64,000 nt of DNA from Biscogniauxia marginata (Eukaryota; Ascomycota; Sordariomycetes; Xylariales; Xylariaceae). A model generated the notes under the pieces. It saw only the letters and a program-made list of their open reading frames with translations. It had not been told where the DNA came from and made no database searches. The stretch is from NCBI GenBank assembly GCA_022695795.1, contig MU404166.1, forward strand, positions 1 through 64,000, in the 5' to 3' direction. A program made the position numbers and the translations under genes. Shown one piece after another: positions 11,644 to 23,209 of the stretch. Positions within the stretch are counted from its first letter, which is position 1. Each line of letters opens with the position of its first letter.

Positions 11644-13023
11644 CCTGGCGATAAGGACAAAAAGAACGGCCTGTATAATGCGTTGCCGTGTCGAATTCGT
11701 GGCAGGCCTAATGGCAAGAGGATTTGTAATGCGTTGGTCTCAGGAGGACGGAGACGGTTCTAGGGGTGACTTGTTCGTTATCGTGTGGGCAACCGATAGG
11801 ACGAATTGTAAAAGTCGGTGTCTTCGACAGAGGATGTGGGAACAGTCGGAGTGGTGACTAGGTCGGCACTGTTAAAGCCAACCAACTGCACCCCCTTGGT
11901 CAATTCCTCAATTGATCAATTGCCAAACTTGCTTCGCGATCTACCGTGCAAAAACAGGAGGCGGGCCAGGAAAGCGATTGATGGGAGGCAGGCTGAGAGA
12001 TAATAATACGTTCTAAAGGGGGGTGGAATCACTTCGACGGTGAGAGTAAGAGAAATTTCCATGTTTATCTCTTATCCCAAAATTAGAGACCCACTCGGCG
12101 GTCTGCTATCGATTATCTGAAATAGGCAAAGGCCGATGCTTGGTATTAGCGTGCGTCGCTACCCGCTTACCTGCCTTAGGTAAAGGTGCCCACCTATACC
12201 TATGCATGTACATCCAAGTGCCTACCTACCTAGACACACAGCAGCCCGTACTACATATGAGGTAGGTGGACACCGCAGCAAGGGTACGACCGCCTGTGTA
12301 AGTGCGTACAGGCTGGCAGGTATTGCAGGCAGAAGCTACAGAAAGGTACGCCGGTTGTACGCATTTCGGTATTCCGTTAGGTAGTACCTGTCCCAGCTAC
12401 TCCAGGTACTTCTGCGGCCCTTGAAAAGCTCTAGAATTCTTACTGCGCACCACATTACCGATGAGGTATACCCGAAGTCGTTGCCACTAAGGCACTATCG
12501 GACCCCGAACCCATCCTCGACCCACCAACTGACGGCCCCCCTGGTAGGTCATCCCATCCCTTGTGCCCTCCGGCTGGGAAACATAATGCCAAACCAACAC
12601 GCCTCCTGTCCCCAAGAGACTCTAGATTGAAAGAGTTACTTGGGAGCACAGCCATCAGGCCATCACTATCAGTGAGCCTACCAGTGCTTCCAGACGACAT
12701 CTTAGCATTGTAGTTGGATGTTACGTGCGGGAGCCGATGACGGCCGTTTGTGTCAGTCGCAATTTATGTCTGTAGTGGCGACAATCTAACCAAGCAAGGT
12801 TCTGCGCTTATATTCAAATCCTTCATCTTGTATTAGGGAAGCCGGCAAGCCGGCTTGGAATATTCGGTCAAATCATTATCTCGTCCCATCTTACGACAGT
12901 CTGTGTTCATCCGGTAGGCACTAGGTTTTCATAGCCCGCCGAAATATTACATATACATGTTGAGCGGCGATGACATATGTGTTAGCGTGTCTCGGTATTT
13001 CCTGTAAGGCTAACTATGAGATT

Positions 13024-13063
13024 ATGTATATATAGATACATATATATGTGTGTGTGTGTGTGT
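13024..13063. repeat. (TA)/(TG) microsatellite
   Basis: A TATATA-containing tract passes into about nine TG dinucleotides. It is a simple-sequence repeat in intergenic DNA, probably length-variable. Confidence 0.85.
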
Positions 13064-13630
13064 GGATGTAAAGGAGGTGAGGGGGGAGAGCAACTTCAAT
13101 AGTCGGTTACAAATGCTACCTATACGGTTCCGAAGTAATTGACTGCATATGTATGTGACGCACCCAACGCTTATAGGGACTTGACGGATATCGTCATGCA
13201 TGATCCTTTCCCAGAAAAGATTGCCAACAGTTCCTAGCAGCTTTAGCGTTAGATAGAGCTGCAAACCTCATAGGCGTGCACATCCTGTCTAGACCGGCGC
13301 TATTCAGGACACGGCTAGAAGACCGTCCCCACGGGCCCTTCGGATACTATGTGATGGATGCGAAGGATTACTATGTTCTGGCTCGGAGGCTTGTGCCGCT
13401 ACGAGGGTCAAGCTTTCTAGGTTAGGCTATAGGTACTGAGAGGTAATGTAATACATGCATCATCACAACTGGTGACGACTTATTAAATGGCTCGGCCAGC
13501 CGTGCAACTCATCGCGCGTGAAGAAGATATTTTATGACACCAACCCGAAAGAGAAAGTAATTCGAACTAGATGAATTTCAGGCATTCGCTATTTTTGCCA
13601 CATCTACACCCAGATCACGGCGACACATTC

Positions 13631-14395
13631 TTACACCAGTGCGCCAGTCGTCAGTCGCTGGACTTCAGGTGCCTCCATACTTACCACTTTTGCCCCCGCC
13701 GTCTCAATGTCCTTCTTGCACTCAGGCCACCTCGAGGGATCGACTGCTCTCGTGCCATCCTCTACTAGGTATGCCTTGAAGCCCTCCTTCGCCGCATCGA
13801 GAGCCGCGCTCTTGACGCAGTAATCTGCCGCCAGCCCTACCACATACACGTCTGTGATGTGGTTCTCCCGCAACAAACCAGCGAGTCCACTATCGCACAC
13901 ACGCGGCGAGGTGAAGGGATCGTAGAAAGGACTGTACATCTCGACGCGCGGGTCTGTGCCCTTCTCGATGATCCGGTCGATCTTCTTTACCTCCAACTCG
14001 GGCACCAGCTCGGCGCCCTTGGTGCCCTGCACGCAGTGTACGGGCCATAGTTTAGACTCGTAGCTCTCAGACGCATTGTCCGGGTTGACGATCTTGACGA
14101 AGTCCGTGTACGGCTGCTTGCCTTGGTGGTTTGCGGCGAAGGAGATATGGTCGTGAGGGTGCCAGTCTTTAGTCGCGATCTTGGTGACAAAAGGTAGCTC
14201 CAGGAGCTTGTTGATCACGGGAATGACGTCTCGGCCTTCAGATACGGCAAGTGATCCATTCTATTCATCGTCAGGAGCTTGGACGCCATGACCGATAACC
14301 AGAACTTTTGCAAACAGAGTAGTCTCACTCACGGGAGGGCAGAAGTCCTCCTGAAGGTCCACCACAATCAGCGCGGGTCTGAAATGGCCAGCCAT
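13631..14395 (-). CDS. PNC1: Nicotinamidase (isochorismatase fold)
   Basis: Hydrolyses nicotinamide to nicotinate in the NAD+ salvage pathway and so relieves sirtuin inhibition. Exons are 14333-14395 and 13631-14260, giving 230 aa. The first exon, 21 codons, encodes the catalytic Asp in LIVVDLQEDFCPP; the second resumes with NGSLAVSEGRDVIP, so the splice restores the canonical FCPPNGSL region. The metal-binding motif is DWHPHDHISFA. The active-site Cys is in GLAADYCVKSAALDA. The length matches yeast Pnc1. The donor is GTGAGT and the acceptor GAATAG. The C-terminal reading after KVVSME is uncertain because a GTAAGT-like donor occurs there, but reading through fits the family. Confidence 0.95.
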
Positions 14396-15033
14396 TGGAA
14401 CATGCGGACAGGTTCGAGATGTTGTAAGAACAGAATCGATCCAGCTCTTATTTATGTGTTTCTAGGAGATATCCAGGACCAAACGGCCGGACACGACGGC
14501 TCTAGAATGAAGGTGGGCAGATAGCGATATCAGAATGCGGGGCTGAGCCTTCTGTCTTCCCTCAACGTTGACGTACCTTGTAGCTAAGATATTAGCACCA
14601 GGCAGGCACGACTTGACTAAATCTTAAACTCAACTTTAAAGCCAATTATGAGATGCGGCCAAAGCTCCCTAGTTAGAAACTTAAATTATCATGCATGTTA
14701 TCTGTATGTATTTGATCGAAGTCGAGATTGAGTTCGGCTCATTGTCTCATTATTACCTGGACACCTTGGTAGGTATACCTATAAAATATAGGTATCTGTA
14801 TTCAACACCCCTCCTAAGATGACTGCACCTGCATAGTCACATACGAATGAGCAGGAACCCCAAGATAAGCAGGGGATCAATTGCAGTGAATCAAATACAT
14901 ATCCTAAGTACCTAATATACACCCAAAATGCCAATCAACTACTAGCTCTCGAGGTTTACCCAAAAGGAGTTAGGTAGTTCTTCTGCCTTTTTTTTCTTTT
15001 CTTTTCTTTGCTCCCCTCCCCCCTATTACCATC
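14396..15033. other. Intergenic
   Basis: No gene is seen. It contains GGTAGGTATACC-type motifs near 14768, and a CT-rich (TTTTC)n tract at about 14987-15020 beside the hydrolase 3' end. Confidence 0.55.
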
Positions 15034-16191
15034 CTACTCTTCCTGATTCTTCTTAATAAAAGCACCAACCAGAGCCGCCACGCCTGCGGCGCTCTCCTGC
15101 CGCCCGAGCGAGTCCCCCAAGAGCAGCGTGTCGTGGGGCGCGCCAGCCTCGTAGTTGACCTCGACGACGTTGCCCTTGACTCCGGCCATCTCGCGCGCCC
15201 ACTCCGTGCCGTCGGCCTCGAACAGCTCCGCGGTCCCGAGGTTGACGAACACGGGCACGGGCGTCGCGAACGGCCGGCCCTGCGGCGTGATGTAGGGGTC
15301 CGTCGCGGCGACGAGGCGCGCGTACTCCCGGGCGCCCCAGTGCAGGATGCTGTGCGTCAGCAGGTCGGTCGCGTAGTGCGGGTTGCTCGTCGTGCGGACG
15401 GCCGGCCCGAGGCTGTTGGCCGGCGTGGTCCACGGCGAGATCAGCACCGCGCTCTGCGGCTGCGGGATCCCGAGCGAGTCCCCGAACTCGGCGAGGTACC
15501 GCAGCAGCCCGATGGCGATGTTGCCGCCGGCGCTGTCGCCCGACACCGTGATGTTCCGGGGCGAGATCCCCTCGTTCCGCACGAGGTATAGATAGCTGGT
15601 CAGGCTGTCCTGGAGCGCGGCGGGGAAGGGATCCGAGGTCGGTCGGCACGCGAGGCGGTACTGCGGCATGAATACGGCGGTGGCACCGGCGTGCTGGATC
15701 AGATTCGATGCGCAGTAACCTGACTTGTCTATCCGGCCATCTCCCGTGATGAAGGCGCCTCCGTGGAGATGAAGGACCACCGTCTTATGCGAATCCAGAT
15801 TCTTGAGATTGGCTGGCCTCTTCGGATACCACGTGCCGCCGATCGTAGCGGGGGCCACGACACTGTTCTTCAGGGGTCCCTTGTACGCGTCCGCAGAAGC
15901 CGGCTCGATTATTACGAATTGGTCTTTCTCTTTGCCTGGTTCCAAAGACAGCGTCTCCGAAACCTCTGCCTTGCCTACCATATCCACGAGTTCTTTTGCT
16001 GCCCGCATCAATAATGTCTGCTTGAGTGTCCACTTAGGATGAAGTCTCCAACCGGGAACGAGGGCGAAACTGAGAACCCATAGTGGAAGGCGAGCCAAGA
16101 TAGAACTGATGTGAAGGAGCTGATAGGCCAAGCTCACCGGCGCATACGAGGTCAGTGACTGCCCAGATGCGGTCGTCTCAGGGGAACCCAT
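15034..16191 (-). CDS. Alpha/beta hydrolase, HSL-type (abhydrolase_3)
   Basis: A 385-aa intronless carboxylesterase/lipase-like protein. The oxyanion-hole motif LHLHGGAF is at about residues 140-147. The nucleophile elbow is GDSAGG with Ser about 220. The putative acid is Asp in FEADGTEW (about 327) and the histidine is in GAPHDTLLLG (about 353). This is the hormone-sensitive-lipase family pattern (HGG plus GDSAG), common in fungal ester and lactone hydrolysis. Residues 22-47 are hydrophobic and could be a signal anchor. Substrate is unknown. The C-terminal half (bases 15060-15660) has much higher GC than the N-terminal half, which is unusual within one exon. Confidence 0.92.
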   Translation of the reverse strand: MGSPETTASGQSLTSYAPVSLAYQLLHISSILARLPLWVLSFALVPGWRLHPKWTLKQTLLMRAAKELVDMVGKAEVSETLSLEPGKEKDQFVIIEPASADAYKGPLKNSVVAPATIGGTWYPKRPANLKNLDSHKTVVLHLHGGAFITGDGRIDKSGYCASNLIQHAGATAVFMPQYRLACRPTSDPFPAALQDSLTSYLYLVRNEGISPRNITVSGDSAGGNIAIGLLRYLAEFGDSLGIPQPQSAVLISPWTTPANSLGPAVRTTSNPHYATDLLTHSILHWGAREYARLVAATDPYITPQGRPFATPVPVFVNLGTAELFEADGTEWAREMAGVKGNVVEVNYEAGAPHDTLLLGDSLGRQESAAGVAALVGAFIKKNQEE

Positions 16192-18617
16192 GGCTACGCA
16201 ATCGAGCGAGAATAGTTTAATGCCTATAAAAAGCTTCTCTCGTGGTAGAACGAGTCAATGGGTTGGCACGACATCCAAGAGCTTTCTGCGCGTAGCGTTG
16301 AGATTCGTGGATAAGTTCCTCAAGTGATGGAGGGCAGAGACTTGTACGCCATTAAATAACCTCTTTTACGCCTCATCCTGGGCAGTCCGGGTGCGGGGTG
16401 TCTTTGTTTCAATATTGATTGAGATGGTAGTCTGTAAGAAAGGCTGTGGTAGGCTAAACTTGCACTTCTGGCTCTAATTGTCTTGCCCGCTTAATAACCC
16501 AAGGGAGTGCAACGCTTTGTTCGCCTGGCAACAGGAGGAGGGCAAATCAAACCCTCCGTTACCACCCTCCTGCATATACAATATACCCTGAGGTCCTTCT
16601 CGTCAGCCTGCCAAGATATCAGTGTGGGAAAATCTTCCTGGTCGGGAGAATTATGCGGCTCTTTTGTGGATGTAGGATACCCTGTACATTGTTCATCTTC
16701 CCAATATATAGCAGCCTTGCTAGTTCCACGATACCAACAGTACCTACAACGAGATACCTTTTCTCTGGAGCAAAGCAGCAAGCTTCAATGATAGCCAAGA
16801 AACCTGAGTCAATATTCTAACCTGTCACGATGTGAGTCCCTTGACGATAAGCAACAAAGCAGTTGCACGACTGGAGGGGCTAGAACTCGGGCTATTGACG
16901 CAGACAGGCAATCCCTTACACCTAGACTTGCTCTGCGTAACCCTGGCTTCCTGGTAAGTAATACAACTTGGTGCCTCACCGCTACAAGCCACAATGTAGG
17001 CTTAGCACATAGGGGATCAGAAAGCTTGTTATTGACATAACCTTTGATACCCGAGTTGGCCTAGACAACTCAGTAGGCCGATATTTTATTCATTTAATAC
17101 GACAACTATTCCTAGTAGGTGTTGTGCCAGGCAAAAGGCAAAAGGCAAAAATATTTTGTACAGCCTGCTTTGAGCAAGTCTTCGATAACCTATCACGTTA
17201 TTAACACAGGTCGGTATATTTGAAATTTGCATTGGAAGTACATGATCAAACCGGCCGATAGAGTTGCTTGAACTTTCCAACTTGAGGTGGCATGTAGTTG
17301 ATTTTCATTGGCTGAAACCTCACATGCATTGATGTATATCAATGCAACATTGATTTAATGCACCGCTATTACACAATAGGCTCGCCAAAAGATGCAGGCG
17401 ACATGTAATATATATGAATCCATGTGAACCAACACAAACCAATATGGTCCATAAAAATGCACTATAGAATGTTTTTTAAAATAGGCGAGGTAAATATTGT
17501 AAGTAGATATCAAGGATTTCCTCATATGAAATTGAAACCCACTATGCTGTTTATCCTTGAAACATTTCATGTCTTGCACTTGAGATTCATATATAGATTT
17601 CTTAAAACGAAGAAATAAGGAAAGAGACTAGGTACCTATTATATTATTATAGGTAAGCAGTATTTGAAAGGTCTCGCCTCTCTTTTATATAAGATGTCAA
17701 GACACATGATTTAGAAGAACTGGACATATGTATGTAGTATTTTTTCTGACTTCCGATATTCAAGTCAATATGTCGATATCGCTTATACTCTCGACAATAT
17801 TTCCTCTTGGCAATCTTCAGCCGTCCACTTTTCTAAAGCGCATTTTACACACAGACTATACCACTTTACTTTACCAAACTTCCAACACATGCGGCAGCAG
17901 CCCCTTTCGTTAATTTCTCAACAACCCATTGGTCGATCACATACCCAGATCTCCACGGGTTCAAGGTCTGGGTCTGGTCTGTGCCATGAAAATTGGACGG
18001 CTGCAGATTGCCAAGGGGAAATATTGTCTGAGACTCAACCCACCTTTCTTCGTCCATTGCCCTGTGCATATTCAGCTCTATTCCCATCACGACATATTCC
18101 GTACACTACTCACTTCCTACCCGTGGGTCCCTCTCCCCGCAAGACTTCTCTCTCTTATACAAAATATACCGAACTCCGACTTCGTCGTCGACCTCGAGTA
18201 AGTCCGGATAACTGCTAGGCACAGCAGCTTGTTTCTTCTTCCACTCGGGATAGTCACTTGAAATAATCATTATTCAAACCAGGCTGTACGGTTGTACATA
18301 TGCCACTTTCAAAAATACCATGTATTACCCATTACCTACCGGTTGACTATATAATCAACGAGGCGCTACTCTAGAACTACAAAGATTCCGAGAAGACACA
18401 TAAGCGTTTTTTTTCTGCATGTTTAGTCAAGTCTTGGCTGCTTTCAGTTCTCAAGATATCTACCATAGTTCTGTTGAGATGAGACAAAAATGCGAGGATA
18501 GGATCAAGTGTATTAGTTCAAGGTGAGTCTAGATAGGTAGGTGGGTGAAGCCCATCCTATATACATAGATACAGGAGACCAAGGGTCGTATAGCCCCGTA
18601 TTTCAAAATCGCCTCAA
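16192..18617. other. Intergenic, gene-poor
   Basis: No supported gene in 2.4 kb. Open frames at 16491-16781 (-), 16507-16791 (+), 17424-17618 (+) and 17889-18218 (+) are short and lack motifs. A GGCAAAA direct repeat occurs near 17131. AT content rises from about 17280 to 17720. Confidence 0.5.
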
Positions 18618-18705
18618 GGTTGGTTAGCGTAATGATAACGCGTCACTTTCCGGTCATCTAGATGGAGCTTGGTGAAGATTGTGGGTTCGAGTCCCGTGCT
18701 GGTCG
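18618..18705 (+). tRNA. tRNA-Arg(CCG) with anticodon-loop intron
   Basis: The cloverleaf can be drawn by hand. The acceptor stem GGTTGGT pairs with GCTGGTC, the D-stem is GCGT/ACGC, the anticodon stem is TCACT/GGTGA, and the T-arm is GTGGG-TTCGAGT-CCCGT. The anticodon CCG follows TT. About 16 nt (near 18656-18671) sit one base after the anticodon, the standard nuclear tRNA intron position. The B box GGTTCGAGTCC is perfect and the A box TAGCGTAATGA is close to consensus. A T-run near 18713 would terminate Pol III. The acceptor stem uses five G-U pairs out of seven, which is unusual and raises the possibility of a weakened or pseudogenised copy. Discriminator base is G. Confidence 0.88.
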
Positions 18706-19312
18706 TACTATGTTTTTACTTTCTGATTCTATTTTTGCGTGTCGGGATTGGGATTCGAGGAGACAACCTATTACATGGCAGGGGAGAGGGAGGGAGAGAA
18801 TACCTATATATGCAAAAAAGGATACTTTGACGTCATGTCTGCAACAAGAGGCGTGACAGCCCCGCCTGGAGCGTTTAAAGATGCACTACATACGTGTCTG
18901 GCTCCGTTACAGGAGTTATGCTCTACAGAGATATGCATACTACACAAAACCAAGTGAAAATGAGCCTTCGTGTGGGCTGAGTATGTATCCAGCTGGAAGA
19001 CTTCCCGGCCCTCCTTTCCCTTTCTCTATGATATCTCTCTATCGTTCAAGTTGAAAAGCCTGCCGTAGTGCAAAAATCGCTCGCTTGGGAGAACCATTAT
19101 GAAATAAACCAAAGAGCTTGAAGCCCGAAACGCCGCCGTATGGATATGGTAGAGCGTCTCCAGAAACCAAACTCAAAAGCCCGCAACACTTTGCGCATCC
19201 TTTATTCTCATGCCGTTGATGCTTATCCTCCTGTTGATCCCCGAACGCCGAATGGTATAATTTAAACAGCCGTCCCTTTCCACCTTCCCTAACTTCTTAC
19301 ATAGCGAAATCC
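18706..19312. other. Intergenic
   Basis: Sequence between the tRNA and the 3' end of the minus-strand mitochondrial protein gene. No supported gene or repeat is visible. Confidence 0.5.
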
Positions 19313-20773
19313 TCATAAGAGTGGGGCTTGTTTTCTCATACGCAGTGCTTTCAGTCGAAGATTCATCGACCTTGCGTGAAAGGTTTCCGTTTTGGGGTCC
19401 CACCATGCGTTTACGTCTATCGTGATGATGGCACGAGGAGAGTGGAGTTCCACGAGTCCACTGACGCTGATAGAGCCTCGCGGGGGGAAGTCTTTGAGCG
19501 GCCGCCACGTCTCGGCAAGTTTCCTCTTGAATGTCTCCCACGGTCCACTGGTATGTTCCTGGGTCATCTTAACCATATATATATCCTTCGCACTCTTTGG
19601 CTTGCCAGGTTCAGCGTTAGGAATCGTTGGAAGCACACCACTTATACCAGCGCCAGAGCCCAGCGCATCCCGCGCTGTGGTCGAGCTGGCGGAGCTTTTG
19701 TCGACAGGAGACATGGGGCTCCCGTCAGCAGCTTGGGTTTTTGTAGGGGGTGAGGACGACGATGTTTGTGAATCAGGCCTACTCGGTGGTTTCTTGGAAT
19801 GTTGGTGAGTCCTGTCCATGGTCTGCTGAACGCCAACGAATGGGTTGGTCCTAGGTTCATATCCGAAGGCTTTGGCGACGTGGAGAGCATTCTGCTTCAT
19901 TAATGCCCCCGAAAAGCTCCACAGAGAAATAGTTAAGGCCGAAGGCCAAAGAGTCCGTTGTAATCTGAAGACAACCAAGGAGTCGACGGGTTGCTCTGCG
20001 ATCGATATGCTGTCATCGTCGATCTCCAGCCTGTGTAAGTTAGCCTTACGAAACTACGTAATTAAAACGACGGGAAAGACAGACCCTGTTCGGACGAATG
20101 TAGGTGGTGGCTTGTATGGATAATTCACGTCAAGCCAATGCTTGCCGACTGTGATATCCTTGCCACATCTTTGCACAAACATAGGATGCGTCGCAGCCGC
20201 ACGCCGGACCATCTCAGCGAGATCGTCTATTTCTCGGAGTCAATCTCTGTTATTTGCAGAAACCTAGTTGTACTCACTCTGAATTGCCCTCACACGATCC
20301 AGATCCTTGCTGATCTTGATAAAGGTGCGCCACTCGGGATCTGTACTTCGGTAGGGCAGAGGCTCGACCATCTTGGTAGTACCAGGGAAAGGTATGAACA
20401 AGGGTTCAGACATTTCTTCGTCAAGTTCCTTGCGTTCCTTCTCGGTCATCTGGGCCACTTGCTCGTCCAGCCAGTTACCAAGCGTACCGAAGACATATCG
20501 CGAGTAGATCTGATAACAGCCATAGTAGATACCGGCGGCGATGAATAGGTTCCTATAGGCAAACAGTCAGAAGAGGACGTGGGATGGGGTACAGATATAA
20601 CAGTATCTCCCGTACATGGGCTTGAACCATCTCCGGCGGATCTTGACTCGCTGTACGCGGACGATATGAGGCTGGGGCCCCTGTGTACCGTGGACCCGGG
20701 CGCCGAGGGAGAATATATTGGGTCGCGATCGGAGCATGCGCAACATCGTGGGCGAGGAGTGGAGGCACGCCAA
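19313..20773 (-). CDS. Conserved-looking fungal mitochondrial membrane protein, unknown function
   Basis: Inferred exons on the minus strand are 20616-20773, 20278-20552, 20085-20226 and 19313-20030, giving 430 aa. Every junction is GT/AG and all phases agree. The N-terminus (MLRMLRSRPNIFSLGARVHG, in-frame ATG at 20746) is Arg-rich with no acids, typical of a mitochondrial presequence. The ATG at 20773 gives nine more residues and either could be used. A membrane segment follows the first splice (NLFIAAGIYYGCYQIY). The next parts are LFIPFPGTTK and DPEWRTFIKISKDL, then exon 3 with DLAEMVRRAAATHP and YPYKPPPTFVR. A second hydrophobic segment (LWPSALTISLWSFSGAL) precedes a disordered Ser/Pro region. 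The layout looks like a known fungal family, but I cannot name a function. Confidence 0.75.
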
Positions 20774-21361
20774 CAGCCGGCGGCCGGAGGACGTGACAAC
20801 TACTAGTAGCCGGTGACTTGTGTCGAGGACGGGTCAACGGGCGCAAACACCATGGGGTGACGTTGTGGGAATACCGCGCGTAAAGTTAAACTGTCGGTCG
20901 ATCTAGAAAAGAGAAGGAGAGAAAAAACAAAAGTCGCGATCGATCACCGAAGTGATGTACTCCGCCAGCGGCCGTTGAACATTCGGTCGTATAAAAATGT
21001 CGGACGCTGGAATTTTGAGCCTAGAGGGGGAGGAAGTGGCCTAGAAGTGCTTCTAGAACATAGGATGATCCACAGTTAAACTAGAAGGTTTCTGTACTGT
21101 CTAAATGGGGCAATACCCACACGAGCAGCACAGTGTCACTGACGACTGTGCACTTATCTCATCACCCCGGTCTTATCACGTGTTGATTACCTCTGCCTTT
21201 ACCTTTTACCCTTACCTTCCAGGTATGTACGGAATACCTATAGGTACCTACCTAAGGTTCATCTCTCTGCATACCATACATACCTAAGGTAATAATACCA
21301 AGACCTGGGACTTCATGCCACCATCCTGACGAAAGCATCGACGAACCCAGCACTCCGCATA
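20774..21361. promoter_or_regulatory. Divergent promoter region
   Basis: This 588-bp stretch separates the mitochondrial-protein gene (-) from Vps3844 (+), so it should hold both promoters. It includes overlapping TAGGTACCTACCTAAGG palindromic motifs near 21241-21257 close to the Vps3844 start. No TATA box is convincing. Confidence 0.4.
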
Positions 21362-22530
21362 ATGAAGCTGCACAGCTTCTTCCTACCAGCTCTGGCCGGT
21401 ACTGCCGCCGCCAAAACAGCTCCTCGCCAGGCCGAGGCGTACATCCTCAGACAACAACACCCCCAAACCACGACATCGAATCCTCCATCCATACCGAACG
21501 AGCTCGCCGAAGCCATTCTCCTCCAACGCCTAAGCTCTCCCGAACAGCCCTCTACTCTCGGCCAATTACCAGAGTCACTGGGCCAAGATGAGGCTGTCTC
21601 GTTCATCAATCAATTTGGGAAACCATCGCCGCCGCTGTTTCAAGACGCCGATGCGGGTGAACCAAATCAACTTGTCATCGCTTTCTCCGGTATCACTGAT
21701 GACAGATACGACGAGCTGAAAAAGACCATATCCGGCGTACCGCTCGCTTTCACGGCCCCCGAATTGAGTCAGGTATCCATTCGAGAGACTACGAGCTGTT
21801 CATTCGAGGCGTCAATCGAGCCCCAGAGCAGCAAGTGCTGGAAGGGAAAGACTCAATATCTGCACTACGATGCTACTAAGGTATGGCGTTTTCGCATCTA
21901 TAGCCATTGCCACTAAAGAATAAATGGCTAACCTGTTCGAAGGACAAGAGCATCGTCGCCCAACTCGAAACAAACCTCGTATTCCTGAAGGCCCAGGCGT
22001 CGGAGGGCAAGCTGGAAACGACTATTCTCTTCCTGCCCCCCTCGGGTGCCGGCTCGGAGCAAGAGCTCCGCCGCCGCGACAAGACCGAGCAAGTCCTAAC
22101 TAGCGGCGCGGCCGACTTTTTCAAAGACGTCAAAGCGAGCTCCAAGCCGGCCAAGTCCTTCTACGCCGCCGCCGACAGGCCGACCGTGATCCCGAGCTGC
22201 TTCGCGTCCCACAACGCCTGCATGACGGCGACGAACGAGTGCTCCGGCCACGGCGCGTGCATCGACAAGTGGACCGACAGCGAGGAGTCGTGCTTCTTCT
22301 GCCGCTGCAAGGCCGCCAAGGAGTACGACGAGGTGTACAAGAGGGACCTGCTGTACCAATGGGGCGGCGGCGCCTGCCAGAAGCGCGACGTCAGCACGCC
22401 CTTCTGGCTGTTCGCCGGCGTCACCATCGCCCTCGTCTCCACCGTCGCCTTCTCCATCGGCCTGTTGTTCAGCGTCGGCGAGGAGAAGCTGCCCGGCGTC
22501 ATCGGCGCGGGCGTGTCGCGGTCAAAGTAA
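21362..22530 (+). CDS. Vps3844/DUF3844-family ER/vacuolar-sorting membrane protein
   Basis: Exons 21362-21880 and 21943-22530 give 368 aa (donor GTATGG, acceptor GAAG). The N-terminus (MKLHSFFLPALAGTAAAK) is a signal peptide. A luminal region follows. The C-terminal part has the DUF3844 signature: an EGF-like cysteine cluster (CFASHNAC, NECSGHGAC, CFFCRCK) and GGGACQKRDVSTPFWLF, then a transmembrane helix (GVTIALVSTVAFSIGLLFSV) and a short cytosolic tail ending RSK. The family is fungal-specific and annotated as vacuolar-sorting or ER-associated; the biochemical role is poorly defined. GC content jumps from about base 21970 onward, so the 3' half is far richer than exon 1. Confidence 0.88.
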
Positions 22531-23209
22531 TAATGCCATGTACGCTGGAGAAAGAAGAAGAAAAAATAGGAAAAGTGATGGACAAGATGTTTAAATATTA
22601 GTGGTTGTAGCAAATGATTATGGTCCAGTACGGAACGAAAGAGAGAGAGAACGCTGGGCAGGCAGGCATAGAAAGGCGAAGCGAATAAGACTCAAAACCC
22701 CTTAAACTCTTATGAACCGGGGTCGAGATTTAACACAGGTTGTTGATTATTGGTACGGGATTTGCTGTCGGTGTATCATACGTGTACTGGTACCGGAAGA
22801 GGGAAACTTGGGTGGTTTATCTGGTCCTTCTCTCTCTTTCTTTTATCTATAGCATCGTTCCTTCTCATCCCTCAGGTAATGAATGAGGGAAGGGCAAATC
22901 ATGGGTATAATTTTTCTTTCTTTCTTTCCCCGTTTACCTAACAGTAGTATGTCACTGTACAAGAAAATAAAAGATCGAAATTAAGAAATAAAAAGCCGAC
23001 GCCTTTTTTAATATTTTCCGTATTGGTAAAGTAACTAACTAACTAACGAAGCCCCTTTCGTGATTTTTCATTTTCTATATTTATTATCGATCTTGATTAT
23101 ACTCCGTTTGTACGCAGAAGACGGGAGTATATTTATATACAGGTAGAGGATATAAGATATTGAATAGGGGGTGCGCGTAAACGAGTATTTGTATGGAAAA
23201 GGGGGGGTA
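22531..23209. other. Convergent intergenic 3' regions
   Basis: Between Vps3844 and NTR2. It contains a (GA)n run near 22639, (TTTC)n near 22915-22928, and CTAACTAACTAACTAAC at about 23033-23048. No gene is supported. Confidence 0.5.

Larger units (their letters stand above)
11431..13630. other. HMGR upstream region and intergenic DNA
   Basis: No gene is supported. Features seen are a CTACCTACCTAG motif near 12224 with related copies near 12257 and 12376, a small perfect palindrome of AAGCCGGC type near 12840, and a TA/TG microsatellite at about 13024-13063. Confidence 0.55.

Noticed and set aside
13631..13690. Extra intron near the nicotinamidase C-terminus (GTAAGT-like donor)
   Set aside because: Only a very short interval to the stop and no suitable acceptor; the read-through sequence matches the family better.
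15053..15649. 198-codon second minus-strand frame inside the hydrolase
   Set aside because: Same strand, different frame, Arg/Ala/Pro-rich product; a GC-bias shadow of the alpha/beta hydrolase.
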